Part shown: in pieces, positions 33,105-42,069 of the stretch | Layout: the number at the start of each line of letters is the position of its first letter | How positions within the stretch are numbered: the stretch's first letter is position 1 | Source: Macrococcoides bohemicum | GTDB lineage: Bacteria > Bacillota > Bacilli > Staphylococcales > Staphylococcaceae | NCBI RefSeq assembly: GCF_042658685.1 | Contig: NZ_JBHSQY010000002.1 | Direction: 5' to 3' (one strand) | DNA length: 64,000 nucleotides | Position numbers and translations under genes: made by a program | Notes under the pieces: generated by a model | Databases searched by the model: none | What the model saw: only the letters and a program-made list of their open reading frames with translations | Told to the model about the DNA's origin: nothing

Positions 33105-34604
33105 CTATTTATTATTTTGGTAATAATTCAGTTCTAAATCTTTTGATGTTTGTTGACGAATTTTTTTCATCAATTCTGTGTCATCAATAAGTGATTGACC
33201 ATATGACGGTATCATTTCTTTAATTTTAGGTGTCCATTCAGATTCATATTCAGGGAAGTTTTTCTCAAGCACTTCTAATGCGACTGAAACCGAAGTTGAT
33301 GCTCCTGGAGATTCTCCTAATAGTGCAATCACTGTATGATCTTTAGAGTTAACAACTTCTGTACCGAATTGAATAAATCCTTTACCATATTCCGGTGTGT
33401 CTTTAATGACCTGTACACGTTTACCTGCTGTATATAATTCCCAATCTTCATCACGTGCTTCTGGGTAGAATGTACGTAAATGGTTCATACAACCTTCTTT
33501 AGTCATTAAGATTTGGTCGATAGAATACTTGATTAAAGGTAAATTCTTAACTGCAGAAGATAATAATGTTGCAATATTATATGGTTTAACAGATTTAAAT
33601 AAATCTAAATTAGAACCATTTTTTAAGAATTTAGGGCCAATACTTGCGAATGGACCGAATAGTAATGTACGTTCACCATCAATATAACGTGTATCTAAGT
33701 GTGGTACAGTCATTGGTGGTGTCCCATGTGGCTCTTTACCATAGACTTTCGCGTCATGTTGCGCGATGATGTCTGGATTAGTACAAATTAAGAATTGACC
33801 TGTAATCGGGAAGCCGCCTAGATTTTTACTTTCAGGAATACCTGTTTTTTGTAAAAGTGGGATTGCACCGCCACCAGCACCGATAAATACATAATCAGCA
33901 ATTTCAGTTTGAACGCCACCACTATTAAGTTGACGTACTTTTACTTCCCATTTGCCATCTTGTCTTTGATTAAAATCGATAACTTCGTGATTGTACTGAA
34001 CATCAGCATTTGGGTGCTGTTCAATATTTTGAGCCATTTTACGTGTTAGCTCTCCAAAGTTCACATCCGTACCTTCATTGATTTTACTAGCGGCCATAAT
34101 ATCACTTGGACTGTGACCTTGCATCATTAATGGAATCCATTTTCTCATTTCTTCGATATCTTCTGTAAATTCGATATTATCGAACATTGGAGATTCTTTC
34201 ATCACATGATAACGATCTTTTAAGAATTGGACGTTATTTTTACCTCTAACAAAACTAATGTGAGGTAATGGTTGAATGAAGTCTTTAGGGTCTGAAATAT
34301 TTTTACTTTTAACTAAATGTCCCCAAAACTGTTTTGAAATTTCAAATTGTTCATTAATTTCTTTTGCTGTTTCAATGTCGATTGACCCATCAGGTTGTTT
34401 CACTGTATAGTTCAATTCACATAGGGCAGCGTGACCTGTTCCTGCGTTATGACGCTCATTTGAACTTTCGAGACCAGGGCGGTCTAAACGTTCATAAAGT
34501 TTTATATTCCAACTTGGTTCTAATTCTTTAAGCATAGAACTAAACGTTGTACTTAAAACCCCAGCGCCAATAACAACAACTGTTTTTGACTCTTGTTTAT
34601 TCAT
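33105..34604 (-). CDS. mqo: malate:quinone oxidoreductase
   Basis: Membrane-associated FAD enzyme that oxidises malate to oxaloacetate and passes electrons to quinone. ATG 34604 follows GGAAGGAGATT; the in-frame ATG 34628 has no such site. The 499-residue protein opens with the FAD-binding VVVIGAGVLSTTF and has NAGTGHAALCELNYT and a late LLGESPGASTSVSVAL, all typical of Mqo. The length matches the family. Staphylococci carry one or two mqo genes; whether another copy exists here cannot be seen. Confidence 0.95.
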   Translation of the reverse strand: MNKQESKTVVVIGAGVLSTTFSSMLKELEPSWNIKLYERLDRPGLESSNERHNAGTGHAALCELNYTVKQPDGSIDIETAKEINEQFEISKQFWGHLVKSKNISDPKDFIQPLPHISFVRGKNNVQFLKDRYHVMKESPMFDNIEFTEDIEEMRKWIPLMMQGHSPSDIMAASKINEGTDVNFGELTRKMAQNIEQHPNADVQYNHEVIDFNQRQDGKWEVKVRQLNSGGVQTEIADYVFIGAGGGAIPLLQKTGIPESKNLGGFPITGQFLICTNPDIIAQHDAKVYGKEPHGTPPMTVPHLDTRYIDGERTLLFGPFASIGPKFLKNGSNLDLFKSVKPYNIATLLSSAVKNLPLIKYSIDQILMTKEGCMNHLRTFYPEARDEDWELYTAGKRVQVIKDTPEYGKGFIQFGTEVVNSKDHTVIALLGESPGASTSVSVALEVLEKNFPEYESEWTPKIKEMIPSYGQSLIDDTELMKKIRQQTSKDLELNYYQNNK

Positions 34605-34800
34605 ATGAATCTCCTTCCTATTACACATAAATGTTATTGTAATACAATCATTTTGAAAATTAAAATACTTAGCTTGAAATAAAGTACTAAATTTTATTTT
34701 ATAAATTTAGTACTTAATGGTTGTAGTATAGATACCTTGTGAGTAGTAACGATAAAAATTTTAACGAGAAAGTGACCTATCGTAACACTTGGAGGCCAAT

Positions 34801-34917
34801 GTGCCAGGTATTATCGCAGCTTTATTTGTAAAATATTTTGTATTTGAGACAAGAGGGTATACATTAGAAGAAATAGAACAGGCACTTGTTACAAACAATA
34901 CAAAATCTCTTAATTAA
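34801..34917 (+). pseudogene. C-terminal tail of a sugar-porter MFS transporter
   Basis: This 38-codon frame reads VPGIIAALFVKYFVFETRG then YTLEEIEQAL and stops. That is the end of the last helix and the ETRG.TLEEIE signature of sugar:H+ symporters. A stop codon lies 18 bases upstream in frame and nothing else of the gene remains. It ends 13 bp before galM, so the lost transporter probably imported the galM substrate. Confidence 0.7.
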
Positions 34918-34929
34918 GGTGTGAACACA

Positions 34930-35898
34930 TTGAACAATAAAGAATACAAAACCTACACAATTTCCAGTAACAATATAACCATTGAATTAACAAATCTCGG
35001 CGCAATTATGAAAAGAATTTTAGTTCAACACAATAATCAAAAACTCGATATTGTCCTGGGGTTTGATAATGAACAGGACTACCTCGAAAACGATTCAACT
35101 TATTTTGGTGCAGTTATTGGTAGAAATGCTAATAGAATAGAGGATAGTATTTTTAACATAGAAGGTACACAATTTCATGTTGAATCTAATGAAGGAAATC
35201 ATAACCTGCATAGTGGTTCAAGCGGTTTTCATACTAGAAAATGGGATGTTGTATCTCATAATGAATATAGCATCACTTTTTCATTACTTAGTCCGCACTT
35301 AGATCAGGGATTTCCCGGGGAATTAAAGATGGAAGTAACATACGCACTTACTGACGATAATGCGGTAGAAGTGACTTACAAAGGTCGAAGTGATAGATTA
35401 ACTGTGTTTAATCCAACGAATCATAGTTATTTCAATTTAAATGGGCATGATTCAGGTGACGTATTAGATCACAATCTATGGTTGAATAGTGATAAATATA
35501 GTGAATTAAATGATGAGAGTATTCCTACGGGTAAACAGATAGAAGCGACGGATACGAATATGGACTTTACAGAAATGAGAAAGATCTCAGAAGATAAGAC
35601 GGTTGAATATGATGATAATTTTATCTTAAATAGTAATGACATTCATCAGAAAGCAGCAATGCTTATAGGGGATGTTACTGGAATACAAATGGATGTTTAT
35701 ACGAATAGTCCATGTATTCAGCTTTATACCGGAAATGGTTTGGATAATGTATATGGTAAAAAGGGTACGGTTTATAACAAACATGCTGGTGTTTGTTTAG
35801 AAACTCAATTTGAACCGAATAGTATAAATTCAAATCATCCACCGTTAATTGATGGTGAGAAAGAATATAAAACGATTTATAGATTTTCAGAATTTTAA
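34930..35898 (+). CDS. galM: aldose 1-epimerase
   Basis: Interconverts the alpha and beta anomers of galactose or glucose. TTG 34930 is spaced eight bases from AAGGTG and is preferred over GTG 34921, which overlaps that site. The 322-residue protein carries the substrate arginine region GRNANRIE, the HNLHSG segment, the catalytic histidine in NPTNHSYFNLNGH and the catalytic glutamate in CLETQFEPNS. It lies right after the relic of a sugar transporter. Confidence 0.9.
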   Translation: MNNKEYKTYTISSNNITIELTNLGAIMKRILVQHNNQKLDIVLGFDNEQDYLENDSTYFGAVIGRNANRIEDSIFNIEGTQFHVESNEGNHNLHSGSSGFHTRKWDVVSHNEYSITFSLLSPHLDQGFPGELKMEVTYALTDDNAVEVTYKGRSDRLTVFNPTNHSYFNLNGHDSGDVLDHNLWLNSDKYSELNDESIPTGKQIEATDTNMDFTEMRKISEDKTVEYDDNFILNSNDIHQKAAMLIGDVTGIQMDVYTNSPCIQLYTGNGLDNVYGKKGTVYNKHAGVCLETQFEPNSINSNHPPLIDGEKEYKTIYRFSEF

Positions 35899-35911
35899 TA
35901 AATGAAAGAAA

Positions 35912-35952
35912 TAAAAAAGTGAGCAATCCATCATCGGATTACTCACTTTTTT
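35912..35952. terminator. bidirectional terminator after galM
   Basis: AAAAAAGTGAG.AATCC pairs with GGATT.CTCACTTTTTT around a short loop, with one mismatch. The convergent gene stops at its edge. Confidence 0.85.
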
Positions 35953-36886
35953 ATGACTTTTTCAACACGTCATACGCCCCGGCTGTTACTGCCAGGTCAT
36001 AATATGCGGCGCCGACTGATTTGAAGATGGTGATGCCTTCTGATGCTGTCTTATCTGTTACATCTTTTAATAACGTTGCCTGAATGAAATCAAAGTGTCC
36101 GTCTTTTTCAGCCTCTATAAATTCTCCTGCTTCATGCATTGCACCGTGTAGATCATCTAAGACGATTGTGTCAGCGTGCTTGATTGAAGCTGTATCGATT
36201 TCTCGCATTTCAGGTAAGTAAGATCCGACACCATTAATATGGGTATGAGCCTGAAGGTCTTTATGGTCAAAGACACTTTTCTCTGAACGTGTTGCACAGT
36301 TAATAATATCGGCATTTTTAACAGCTTCTGAAACACTATCAAACACTTGAATGTCACTCGTAACACCAAAGTCTTCGAGTCGTTGTTTAAAGTCTTTCGC
36401 TTTCTCATGTGTTCTGTTATAAAGACTAATCTTCTTTATATTCCTTACTTCAATAACACCTAATACTTGTTCGAATGCCATTCCGCCAGTTCCAATAACG
36501 CATATCACTTCAGCATCTTGCTTAGATAACTTATCCGTAGCAATGGCACTCATCGCACCTGTTCTAAGGCGGGTTAAGTAGCTGCTTTCAAGATTTGCGA
36601 TATGCGTTCCATCTGTTAAATCACTAAGTAATGTGACACCTTGCGATACCGGCTTGGATGTATTTTCCGGAAATATCGAAATCGTCTTTAGAATAGAGTA
36701 GTTACTTTTTGTATTGATACAAGGCATATACAGCATTGTATTGTGTGTACCTGATACTTCAAGTACAGTTCGTTCTTTCATGATTATTTTATCATCATTT
36801 AAATCATTGAGGATTGATTTCACATCCTCGATGGCATGACGCATCTTGTAGACTTCTTCAATTGCTTCATCACTATAGAATTGCAT
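35951..36886 (-). CDS. ornithine cyclodeaminase/mu-crystallin family protein
   Basis: A 311-residue NAD(P)-dependent enzyme with the family marks RLRTGAMSAIAT and a Rossmann loop VIGTGGMAFEQ, followed by NRTHEKA. Members deaminate ornithine to proline, reduce ketimines or make siderophore precursors such as 2,3-diaminopropionate; the substrate cannot be chosen here. ATG follows AGGAAGT. Upstream on the same strand is the tail of a lost transporter, which may have supplied its substrate. Confidence 0.85.
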   Translation of the reverse strand: MQFYSDEAIEEVYKMRHAIEDVKSILNDLNDDKIIMKERTVLEVSGTHNTMLYMPCINTKSNYSILKTISIFPENTSKPVSQGVTLLSDLTDGTHIANLESSYLTRLRTGAMSAIATDKLSKQDAEVICVIGTGGMAFEQVLGVIEVRNIKKISLYNRTHEKAKDFKQRLEDFGVTSDIQVFDSVSEAVKNADIINCATRSEKSVFDHKDLQAHTHINGVGSYLPEMREIDTASIKHADTIVLDDLHGAMHEAGEFIEAEKDGHFDFIQATLLKDVTDKTASEGITIFKSVGAAYYDLAVTAGAYDVLKKS

Positions 36887-36895
36887 AACTTCCTC

Positions 36896-37114
36896 CTAAT
36901 TGATTGAAGTGTGCATTAAATCTTCAGCTTTCTTATTCTTAATTGATAATACTGAAATAATTGAGATGACTGCAATGATCATGATGTAGATGGCAACTGG
37001 TACATATGAGCCATTAAATTTACCCATCAAGTATTCCGCAATCATCGGTGCAGTTCCACCGGCTAGTGCAGCACCAATTTGATAACCTAACGTAACACCA
37101 GTATAACGTACTGT
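36896..37114 (-). pseudogene. C-terminal tail of an MHS-type MFS transporter
   Basis: These 72 codons read VRYTGVTLGYQIGAALAGG then TAPMIAEYL and two membrane segments, the end of a ProP/ShiA-like metabolite:H+ symporter (normally 430-470 residues). A stop codon precedes it in frame and no start or ribosome site is present. The break near 37117 coincides with the left edge of the maltodextrin cluster. Confidence 0.8.
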
Positions 37115-37211
37115 CAATTAAATTTAAGAATTATTAGAAAGATTACGTTGGTTAGTTCGTTGTTGTTCTTGCTCTTATAACGCATAGAAAAAATTAATGT
37201 ATCAAAAGTTA

Positions 37212-37225
37212 TGCAATCGTTTGCA
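37212..37225. promoter_or_regulatory. LacI-family operator of the mal cluster
   Basis: TGCAATCGTTTGCA is a near-palindrome with the central CG of LacI/MalR operators. It sits just upstream of the -35 region; the cognate regulator is probably the LacI protein encoded at 40348. Confidence 0.65.
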
Positions 37226-37233
37226 AAAAAATA

Positions 37234-37260
37234 TTGCACTGACAAGAATAATGTGATAAT
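37234..37260 (+). promoter_or_regulatory. promoter of the mal cluster
   Basis: TTGCAC (37234-37239), 15 bp, then GATAAT (37255-37260) preceded by TG, an extended -10. Confidence 0.55.
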
Positions 37261-37276
37261 CTTTAGATGTATTAAA

Positions 37277-37290
37277 TGAAAACGTTTTCT
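37277..37290. promoter_or_regulatory. CcpA cre site
   Basis: TGAAAACGTTTTCT matches the cre consensus TGWAARCGYTWNCW at every position. It lies about 10-25 bp after the predicted transcription start, a position that causes repression in glucose. Confidence 0.85.
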
Positions 37291-37318
37291 TAAAAAACTA
37301 AACAAAAGGAGATTGACG

Positions 37319-38611
37319 ATGAAGAAAAAGACGTATTTATCGTGGGTAGCATTAATCGTATTAACACTTGTATTAGCGGCTTGTGGTAACTCAGGCTCAG
37401 GCGGAGGTACTGCAAAAGATGGAGACAAAACAACAGTAAATGTATTCCAGTTCAAAGTAGAATTCAAACAACAGTTTGAAGATATGGCCAAAAAATACAT
37501 GGCTAAACATCCTGATGTTCAAATCAATATCGACACTGTTGGTGGTGGTAACGACTACGGTCAAGCTTTAAAAGCAAAAATCGCTTCAAAAAATGAACCA
37601 GATATTTTCAATATCGGTGGTCCTGAAGATTTAGAAGTTCACAAAAATCGTTTAGCTGATTTATCAGATATGAAAGCTACTAAAGCAGTAATTAACGAAG
37701 ATTTATTAGCACCTGTTCAAAAAGATGGCAAATCTTACGGTATCCCAATGAACCAGGAAGGATATGGTTTAATCTACAACAAAGAAATCTTCGAAAAAGC
37801 TGGTGTTAAAGCTGAAGATATTAAAACTTTAGATGATCTAGAAAAAGTTGCGGAAAAAATCGATGCTAAAAAATCGGAGCTAAAACTTTCTGGCGTATTC
37901 GCTTTACCTGCAAAAGAGAAATGGGTGTTAAGTGACCATGCTTCAAGCATGTTCTTAGCAACTGACTTTGATAATGATATTAAAAAAGCTTCTGAAGCAA
38001 AAACGTTAACATTCTCTAAAGCTGATCAATTAAAACAATACTTAGATATTCAAAACAAATATTCAAAACAACCTGTTGCATCTTTAGATTACTCTCAACA
38101 AGTTGAAGAATTATTCTCAACTGGTAAAGTTGCAATGATTCAACAAGGTAACTGGGCATATCCTACAGTTGAAGGGGTAAACCCAGAACTTGCGAAAAAT
38201 ATTGGTTTAATCGCAGTTCCAACTGGTGATAAAGAAGTTACAATGCCAGTAGGGGTTGCAAACAACTGGGCAGTTAACAAAAAATCAGATGAAAAAGTTC
38301 AAAAAGCAGCAAAAGATTTCTTAGACTGGTTATATACTTCTGAAGAAGGTAAGAAAATCGTTGTAGAAGATTTCAAATTTATTCCTGCTTATAAAGACTA
38401 TGATACTGATAAGATTGCTGATCCATTATCAAAAGAAATCTACAAATATTCACAAGAAGGTAAAACTTCTGCTTGGGTATTTAAAGGTTATCCAACTGGA
38501 TACACTGATGACGCTTTAGGTGCTTATTTACAAGATTATTTAACTGGTAAATTAACATTTGATGAAGCAATTAAAAAATCACAAGATGCTTGGGCAAAAG
38601 CACGTAAATAA
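37319..38611 (+). CDS. malE: maltodextrin-type substrate-binding lipoprotein
   Basis: Extracellular solute-binding component of an ABC importer (family 1). ATG 37319 follows AAAAGGAGA. The 430-residue protein has a lipoprotein signal (lipobox LAAC), a small glycine/serine linker, then the binding fold with NVFQFKVEFKQQFEDMAKKY and a late GNWAYP segment. It is the first gene of the operon, followed by a hairpin that probably limits read-through so that binding protein is made in excess. The sugar is inferred from the GH13 gene in the same cluster. Confidence 0.87.
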   Translation: MKKKTYLSWVALIVLTLVLAACGNSGSGGGTAKDGDKTTVNVFQFKVEFKQQFEDMAKKYMAKHPDVQINIDTVGGGNDYGQALKAKIASKNEPDIFNIGGPEDLEVHKNRLADLSDMKATKAVINEDLLAPVQKDGKSYGIPMNQEGYGLIYNKEIFEKAGVKAEDIKTLDDLEKVAEKIDAKKSELKLSGVFALPAKEKWVLSDHASSMFLATDFDNDIKKASEAKTLTFSKADQLKQYLDIQNKYSKQPVASLDYSQQVEELFSTGKVAMIQQGNWAYPTVEGVNPELAKNIGLIAVPTGDKEVTMPVGVANNWAVNKKSDEKVQKAAKDFLDWLYTSEEGKKIVVEDFKFIPAYKDYDTDKIADPLSKEIYKYSQEGKTSAWVFKGYPTGYTDDALGAYLQDYLTGKLTFDEAIKKSQDAWAKARK

Positions 38612-38616
38612 AAACT

Positions 38617-38651
38617 TAAGGGAGAACGCTTCGGTGGTTCTCCCTTTTTTA
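38617..38651 (+). terminator. intercistronic hairpin/attenuator after the binding-protein gene
   Basis: AAGGGAGAAC/GTTCTCCCTT stem, nine-base loop and T-run, with the permease gene only 18 bp further on. Probably partial termination or 3' protection. Confidence 0.8.
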
Positions 38652-38668
38652 AACAAAGGAGTGAGCAT

Positions 38669-39535
38669 ATGAAGACGAAAAGTTTAGCTTTCTGGTTATT
38701 TTTATTACCGGTTTTAGTAGCTTTATTTATGGTAATTATTATTCCGTTTATTTACGGTATTTACTATTCATTTACCAATTGGAATGGAGACATTAGTCAA
38801 ACACCTGGATTTGTTGGGTTTCAGAACTATGTAGATTTATTGAAGGACGATACATTTATCAATGCATTGATGTTTACATTTAAATATTCGATTGCAGCGA
38901 TTTTCGTCATTAACTTTATCGGTTTAAGTTTAGCGTTAATTGTAACAAGTAAGATTAAATCAAAGAATTTACTAAGAACAGTATTTTTCATGCCCAACTT
39001 AATCGGTGGATTAATTCTAGGGTTTATCTGGCAGTTTATCTTTACGAAAGTATTTGCAATGATCGGTGAAGCAATCGGTTCTACTGCGTTGCAAGGTTGG
39101 TTAAGTGATACGCATACAGGTTTCTGGGGAATGGTCATCCTTTCAACATGGCAAATGGCAGGGTACATTATGATTATCTACATCGCATATTTAGAAAATG
39201 TACCAGATGATTTACTGGAAGCGGCAGAAATTGATGGTGCGAATGCTTGGCAACGTTTCAAAAATATTACCTTCCCAATGGTAGCACCTGCATTTACAGT
39301 ATGTATGTTCTTAACGTTATCAGGTGCATTTAAAATTTATGATCAGAACTTATCTTTAACAAATGGTGGTCCAGGTAACTCAACGAAAATGTTAGCGATG
39401 GATATTGTAGATACAGCATTTAAGATGAATCACATGGGTGAAGCACAAGCGAAAGCGGTTGTATTCTTCCTTATCGTAACAGTGATTAGTTTAACGCAAG
39501 TATACTATAACAAGAAACGTGAGGTGGAAATGTAA
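38669..39535 (+). CDS. malF: ABC sugar permease, MalF-type
   Basis: A 288-residue inner-membrane permease with six predicted helices and the EAA loop EAAEIDGANAWQRFKNITFP near residue 190, which contacts the ATPase. ATG follows AAAGGAG. Its stop overlaps the start of the next permease (TAATG). Shorter than E. coli MalF, as usual in Firmicutes. Confidence 0.9.
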   Translation: MKTKSLAFWLFLLPVLVALFMVIIIPFIYGIYYSFTNWNGDISQTPGFVGFQNYVDLLKDDTFINALMFTFKYSIAAIFVINFIGLSLALIVTSKIKSKNLLRTVFFMPNLIGGLILGFIWQFIFTKVFAMIGEAIGSTALQGWLSDTHTGFWGMVILSTWQMAGYIMIIYIAYLENVPDDLLEAAEIDGANAWQRFKNITFPMVAPAFTVCMFLTLSGAFKIYDQNLSLTNGGPGNSTKMLAMDIVDTAFKMNHMGEAQAKAVVFFLIVTVISLTQVYYNKKREVEM

Positions 39536-40347
39536 TGGCTAAAGTCAGAAGATGGGGACTCGAAATATTAGCAATTATTTTAGGAATAATTTGGTTATCA
39601 CCATTTTACCTGATGATTGTAAATGCTTTTAAGACAAAGTTAGAAATTTTTGATAATACTTTAAAGCTTCCGGCAAACGTTACTTTCCAGAATTTTAAAG
39701 ATGCTTTTGAACAGTTATCGTTTTTACGTACATTCTTTAATTCAGTGCTTGTTTCAGTGATAGCAGTGACATTAATTATCATTTTCTCAAGTATGGCAGC
39801 ATATGCTTTAAATCGTAATAAAAGTAAGGTTTCAGGTATCATATTCTTCTTATTTGTTGCAGCGATGCTGATACCTTTCCAATCAGTAATGATTCCACTT
39901 GTTAAGATATTCGGTGATTTACAAAGCTTAAATATCAGTGGATTAATCTTTATGTACTTAGGTTTCGGTGCAAGTTTATCAATTTTCTTATATCACGGGG
40001 CATTACAAAGTATCCCGAAATCACTAGATGAAGCAGCTATGATTGATGGTGCAAGTAAATGGCAGATTTTCTGGTATATCATCTTTCCGATGTTAAAACC
40101 AATTTCAGTTACAGTAGGTATTTTAAATATTATTTGGATCTGGAATGACTACCTATTACCAAGTTTAGTATTAGGTGCTGGTCAGGAAACGATTCCACTT
40201 AAATTATTCTTCTTCTTTGGACAGTATACGAAACAGTGGCACTTAGCTTTAGCAGGATTAACATTATCTATTATACCGGTTGTTATTGGTTACTTCTTTG
40301 CACAAAAACACATTATTAAAGGTGTATCGGATGGGGCTGTGAAATAG
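39535..40347 (+). CDS. malG: ABC sugar permease, MalG-type
   Basis: A 270-residue permease with six membrane segments and the EAA loop EAAMIDGASKWQIFWYIIFP near residue 165. Its start overlaps the previous stop and its own stop abuts the regulator gene. It forms the membrane channel with the preceding protein. Confidence 0.9.
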   Translation: MAKVRRWGLEILAIILGIIWLSPFYLMIVNAFKTKLEIFDNTLKLPANVTFQNFKDAFEQLSFLRTFFNSVLVSVIAVTLIIIFSSMAAYALNRNKSKVSGIIFFLFVAAMLIPFQSVMIPLVKIFGDLQSLNISGLIFMYLGFGASLSIFLYHGALQSIPKSLDEAAMIDGASKWQIFWYIIFPMLKPISVTVGILNIIWIWNDYLLPSLVLGAGQETIPLKLFFFFGQYTKQWHLALAGLTLSIIPVVIGYFFAQKHIIKGVSDGAVK

Positions 40348-41358
40348 TTGGTAACAATCAAGGATGTAGCTAAAAGAGCGAGTGTATCACCTTCAACTGT
40401 ATCGCGTGTGATTAGTAACCATAGCGGTATCAGTAGTGAGACAAAGAAGAAAGTACAGAAAGTGATGGACGAAATAGGTTATACACCAAATTTATCTGCA
40501 CGTTATCTTGTAACGAAACAAACGAAAACAATATTACTCGTGTTAAAGACTGCTTCGATTGAAATGAGACAGAACCCCTTTTTCACTGACGTATTAATCA
40601 GTGTTTCAAAGGTCTGTAAAGAGAATGGATATTCAACGATTACGACAACAAGTATCGATGAACAAGCACTATTTAAAGAAGTTAAGAATTATATAGATAG
40701 TCGTATGATTGACGGTGTTATTTTACTATACTCAAAACAAGACAAAGTAACAGATTATCTGAAGGCGAAATCTTTTCCGTTTGTAGTGATCGGTAAAGCA
40801 CTTGATGACAATTATCCAGTTATGTATATCGATAATGATAACGTAAAGGCAAGCGAACAGTTAACTGAATATATGGTAGATCTTGGTCACAAAAACCTAT
40901 TATTTATTCGTGAACAAGGTGATTATGAAGTAAGTAAAGATAGAGAATTGGGATTCATCAATGTTTGCAGAAAACACGGTATTGATTATGAAGTATTAGA
41001 AGGCACGCTTGAATTAAAAGAAGCTCAATCCATATTGAAAGAAATTAATATTGAAAGATTTAGTGGTTTGATTACATCAGACAGTATGATGAACTTGTTA
41101 GTATTAAATATACTTTATCAGAAGAAGATTAATGTGCCTGAAACAATACAGACCGCAACATTTAATGACTCATTTCTAAGTGAAACTGCATGTCCGTCAC
41201 AAACTGTCGTCAATATTTATCCAGAATCACTAGGCAAAGTAGCAGCAACGAATTTAATTGAACTATTATCAGATAAAGCATTTCCAATATATAACGTGAT
41301 TATTCCTACAACAATAATTGAAAGAAACTCAACACAAATGATTGGAGCGAGAAGATGA
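40348..41358 (+). CDS. malR: LacI-family transcriptional regulator
   Basis: A 336-residue regulator with an N-terminal LacI headpiece (TIKDVAKRASVSPSTVSRVIS) and a periplasmic-binding-like sugar domain. It starts at TTG directly after the previous stop, with only a weak GGGG site, so it is probably translated by coupling. It is likely the repressor acting at 37212, relieved by maltodextrin or maltose. It overlaps the next gene by four bases (ATGA). Confidence 0.87.
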   Translation: MVTIKDVAKRASVSPSTVSRVISNHSGISSETKKKVQKVMDEIGYTPNLSARYLVTKQTKTILLVLKTASIEMRQNPFFTDVLISVSKVCKENGYSTITTTSIDEQALFKEVKNYIDSRMIDGVILLYSKQDKVTDYLKAKSFPFVVIGKALDDNYPVMYIDNDNVKASEQLTEYMVDLGHKNLLFIREQGDYEVSKDRELGFINVCRKHGIDYEVLEGTLELKEAQSILKEINIERFSGLITSDSMMNLLVLNILYQKKINVPETIQTATFNDSFLSETACPSQTVVNIYPESLGKVAATNLIELLSDKAFPIYNVIIPTTIIERNSTQMIGARR

Positions 41359-42068
41359 ATATTACAGTATGGAATGAATATAGACACGAAAAAGAATCAG
41401 AAAAAGTGAGACTTCATTATCCAGAAGGCATTCATAAAGTTATTGCAGACTTTCTGGAAGGTGATGTAACGACCGCAACACTTGATATGCCTGAACATGG
41501 TTTAACAGAAGAAGTCTTAAATCGAACAGATGTATTAATTTGGTGGGGACATAAAGCACATGATGAAGTCAGTGATGAAATTGTTGAGAAAGTGCATCAA
41601 AGAATATTAGAAGGTATGGGGTTTATCGCCTTGCATAGTGCGCATTTCTCAAAAGTATTTAAGAAACTCATGGGTACAGGCTGTGATTTGAAGTGGAGAG
41701 AAGCAGGAGAAAAAGAAAGAATCTGGGTAATCAACCCTGCACATCCTATCGCCGAAGGTCTGCCAGAATACTTTGAACTTGAAGAAGAAGAGATGTACGG
41801 TGAACATTTTGATATTCCAGCACCAGATGAATTATTATTCTTAAGTTGGTTTGAAGGTGGAGAAGTATTTAGAAGTGGTGCTACTTTTACACGTGGCAAC
41901 GGCAAGATATTCTACTTCCGACCTGGTCATGAAACGTATCCGACATACCATAACGAATATGTTCAAAAAGTCATTAAAAATGCAGTGAATTGGGTGAAAC
42001 CAACGCAATCAACATATCCGACGTATGGTAATCATCAACCGATAGAATCGATACAGAAAGGTGAATAA
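41355..42068 (+). CDS. ThuA-domain protein
   Basis: A 237-residue glutamine-amidotransferase-like ThuA protein: VLIWWGHKAHDEVSDEIV, IALHSAHFSKVFKK and a late FYFRPGHETYPTYHN are family features. ThuA acts with the Gfo/Idh dehydrogenase ThuB in forming 3-keto derivatives of trehalose and related disaccharides in rhizobia. Two Gfo/Idh genes follow here. It overlaps the regulator gene by four bases. Confidence 0.85.
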   Translation: MNITVWNEYRHEKESEKVRLHYPEGIHKVIADFLEGDVTTATLDMPEHGLTEEVLNRTDVLIWWGHKAHDEVSDEIVEKVHQRILEGMGFIALHSAHFSKVFKKLMGTGCDLKWREAGEKERIWVINPAHPIAEGLPEYFELEEEEMYGEHFDIPAPDELLFLSWFEGGEVFRSGATFTRGNGKIFYFRPGHETYPTYHNEYVQKVIKNAVNWVKPTQSTYPTYGNHQPIESIQKGE

Positions 42069-42069
42069 T

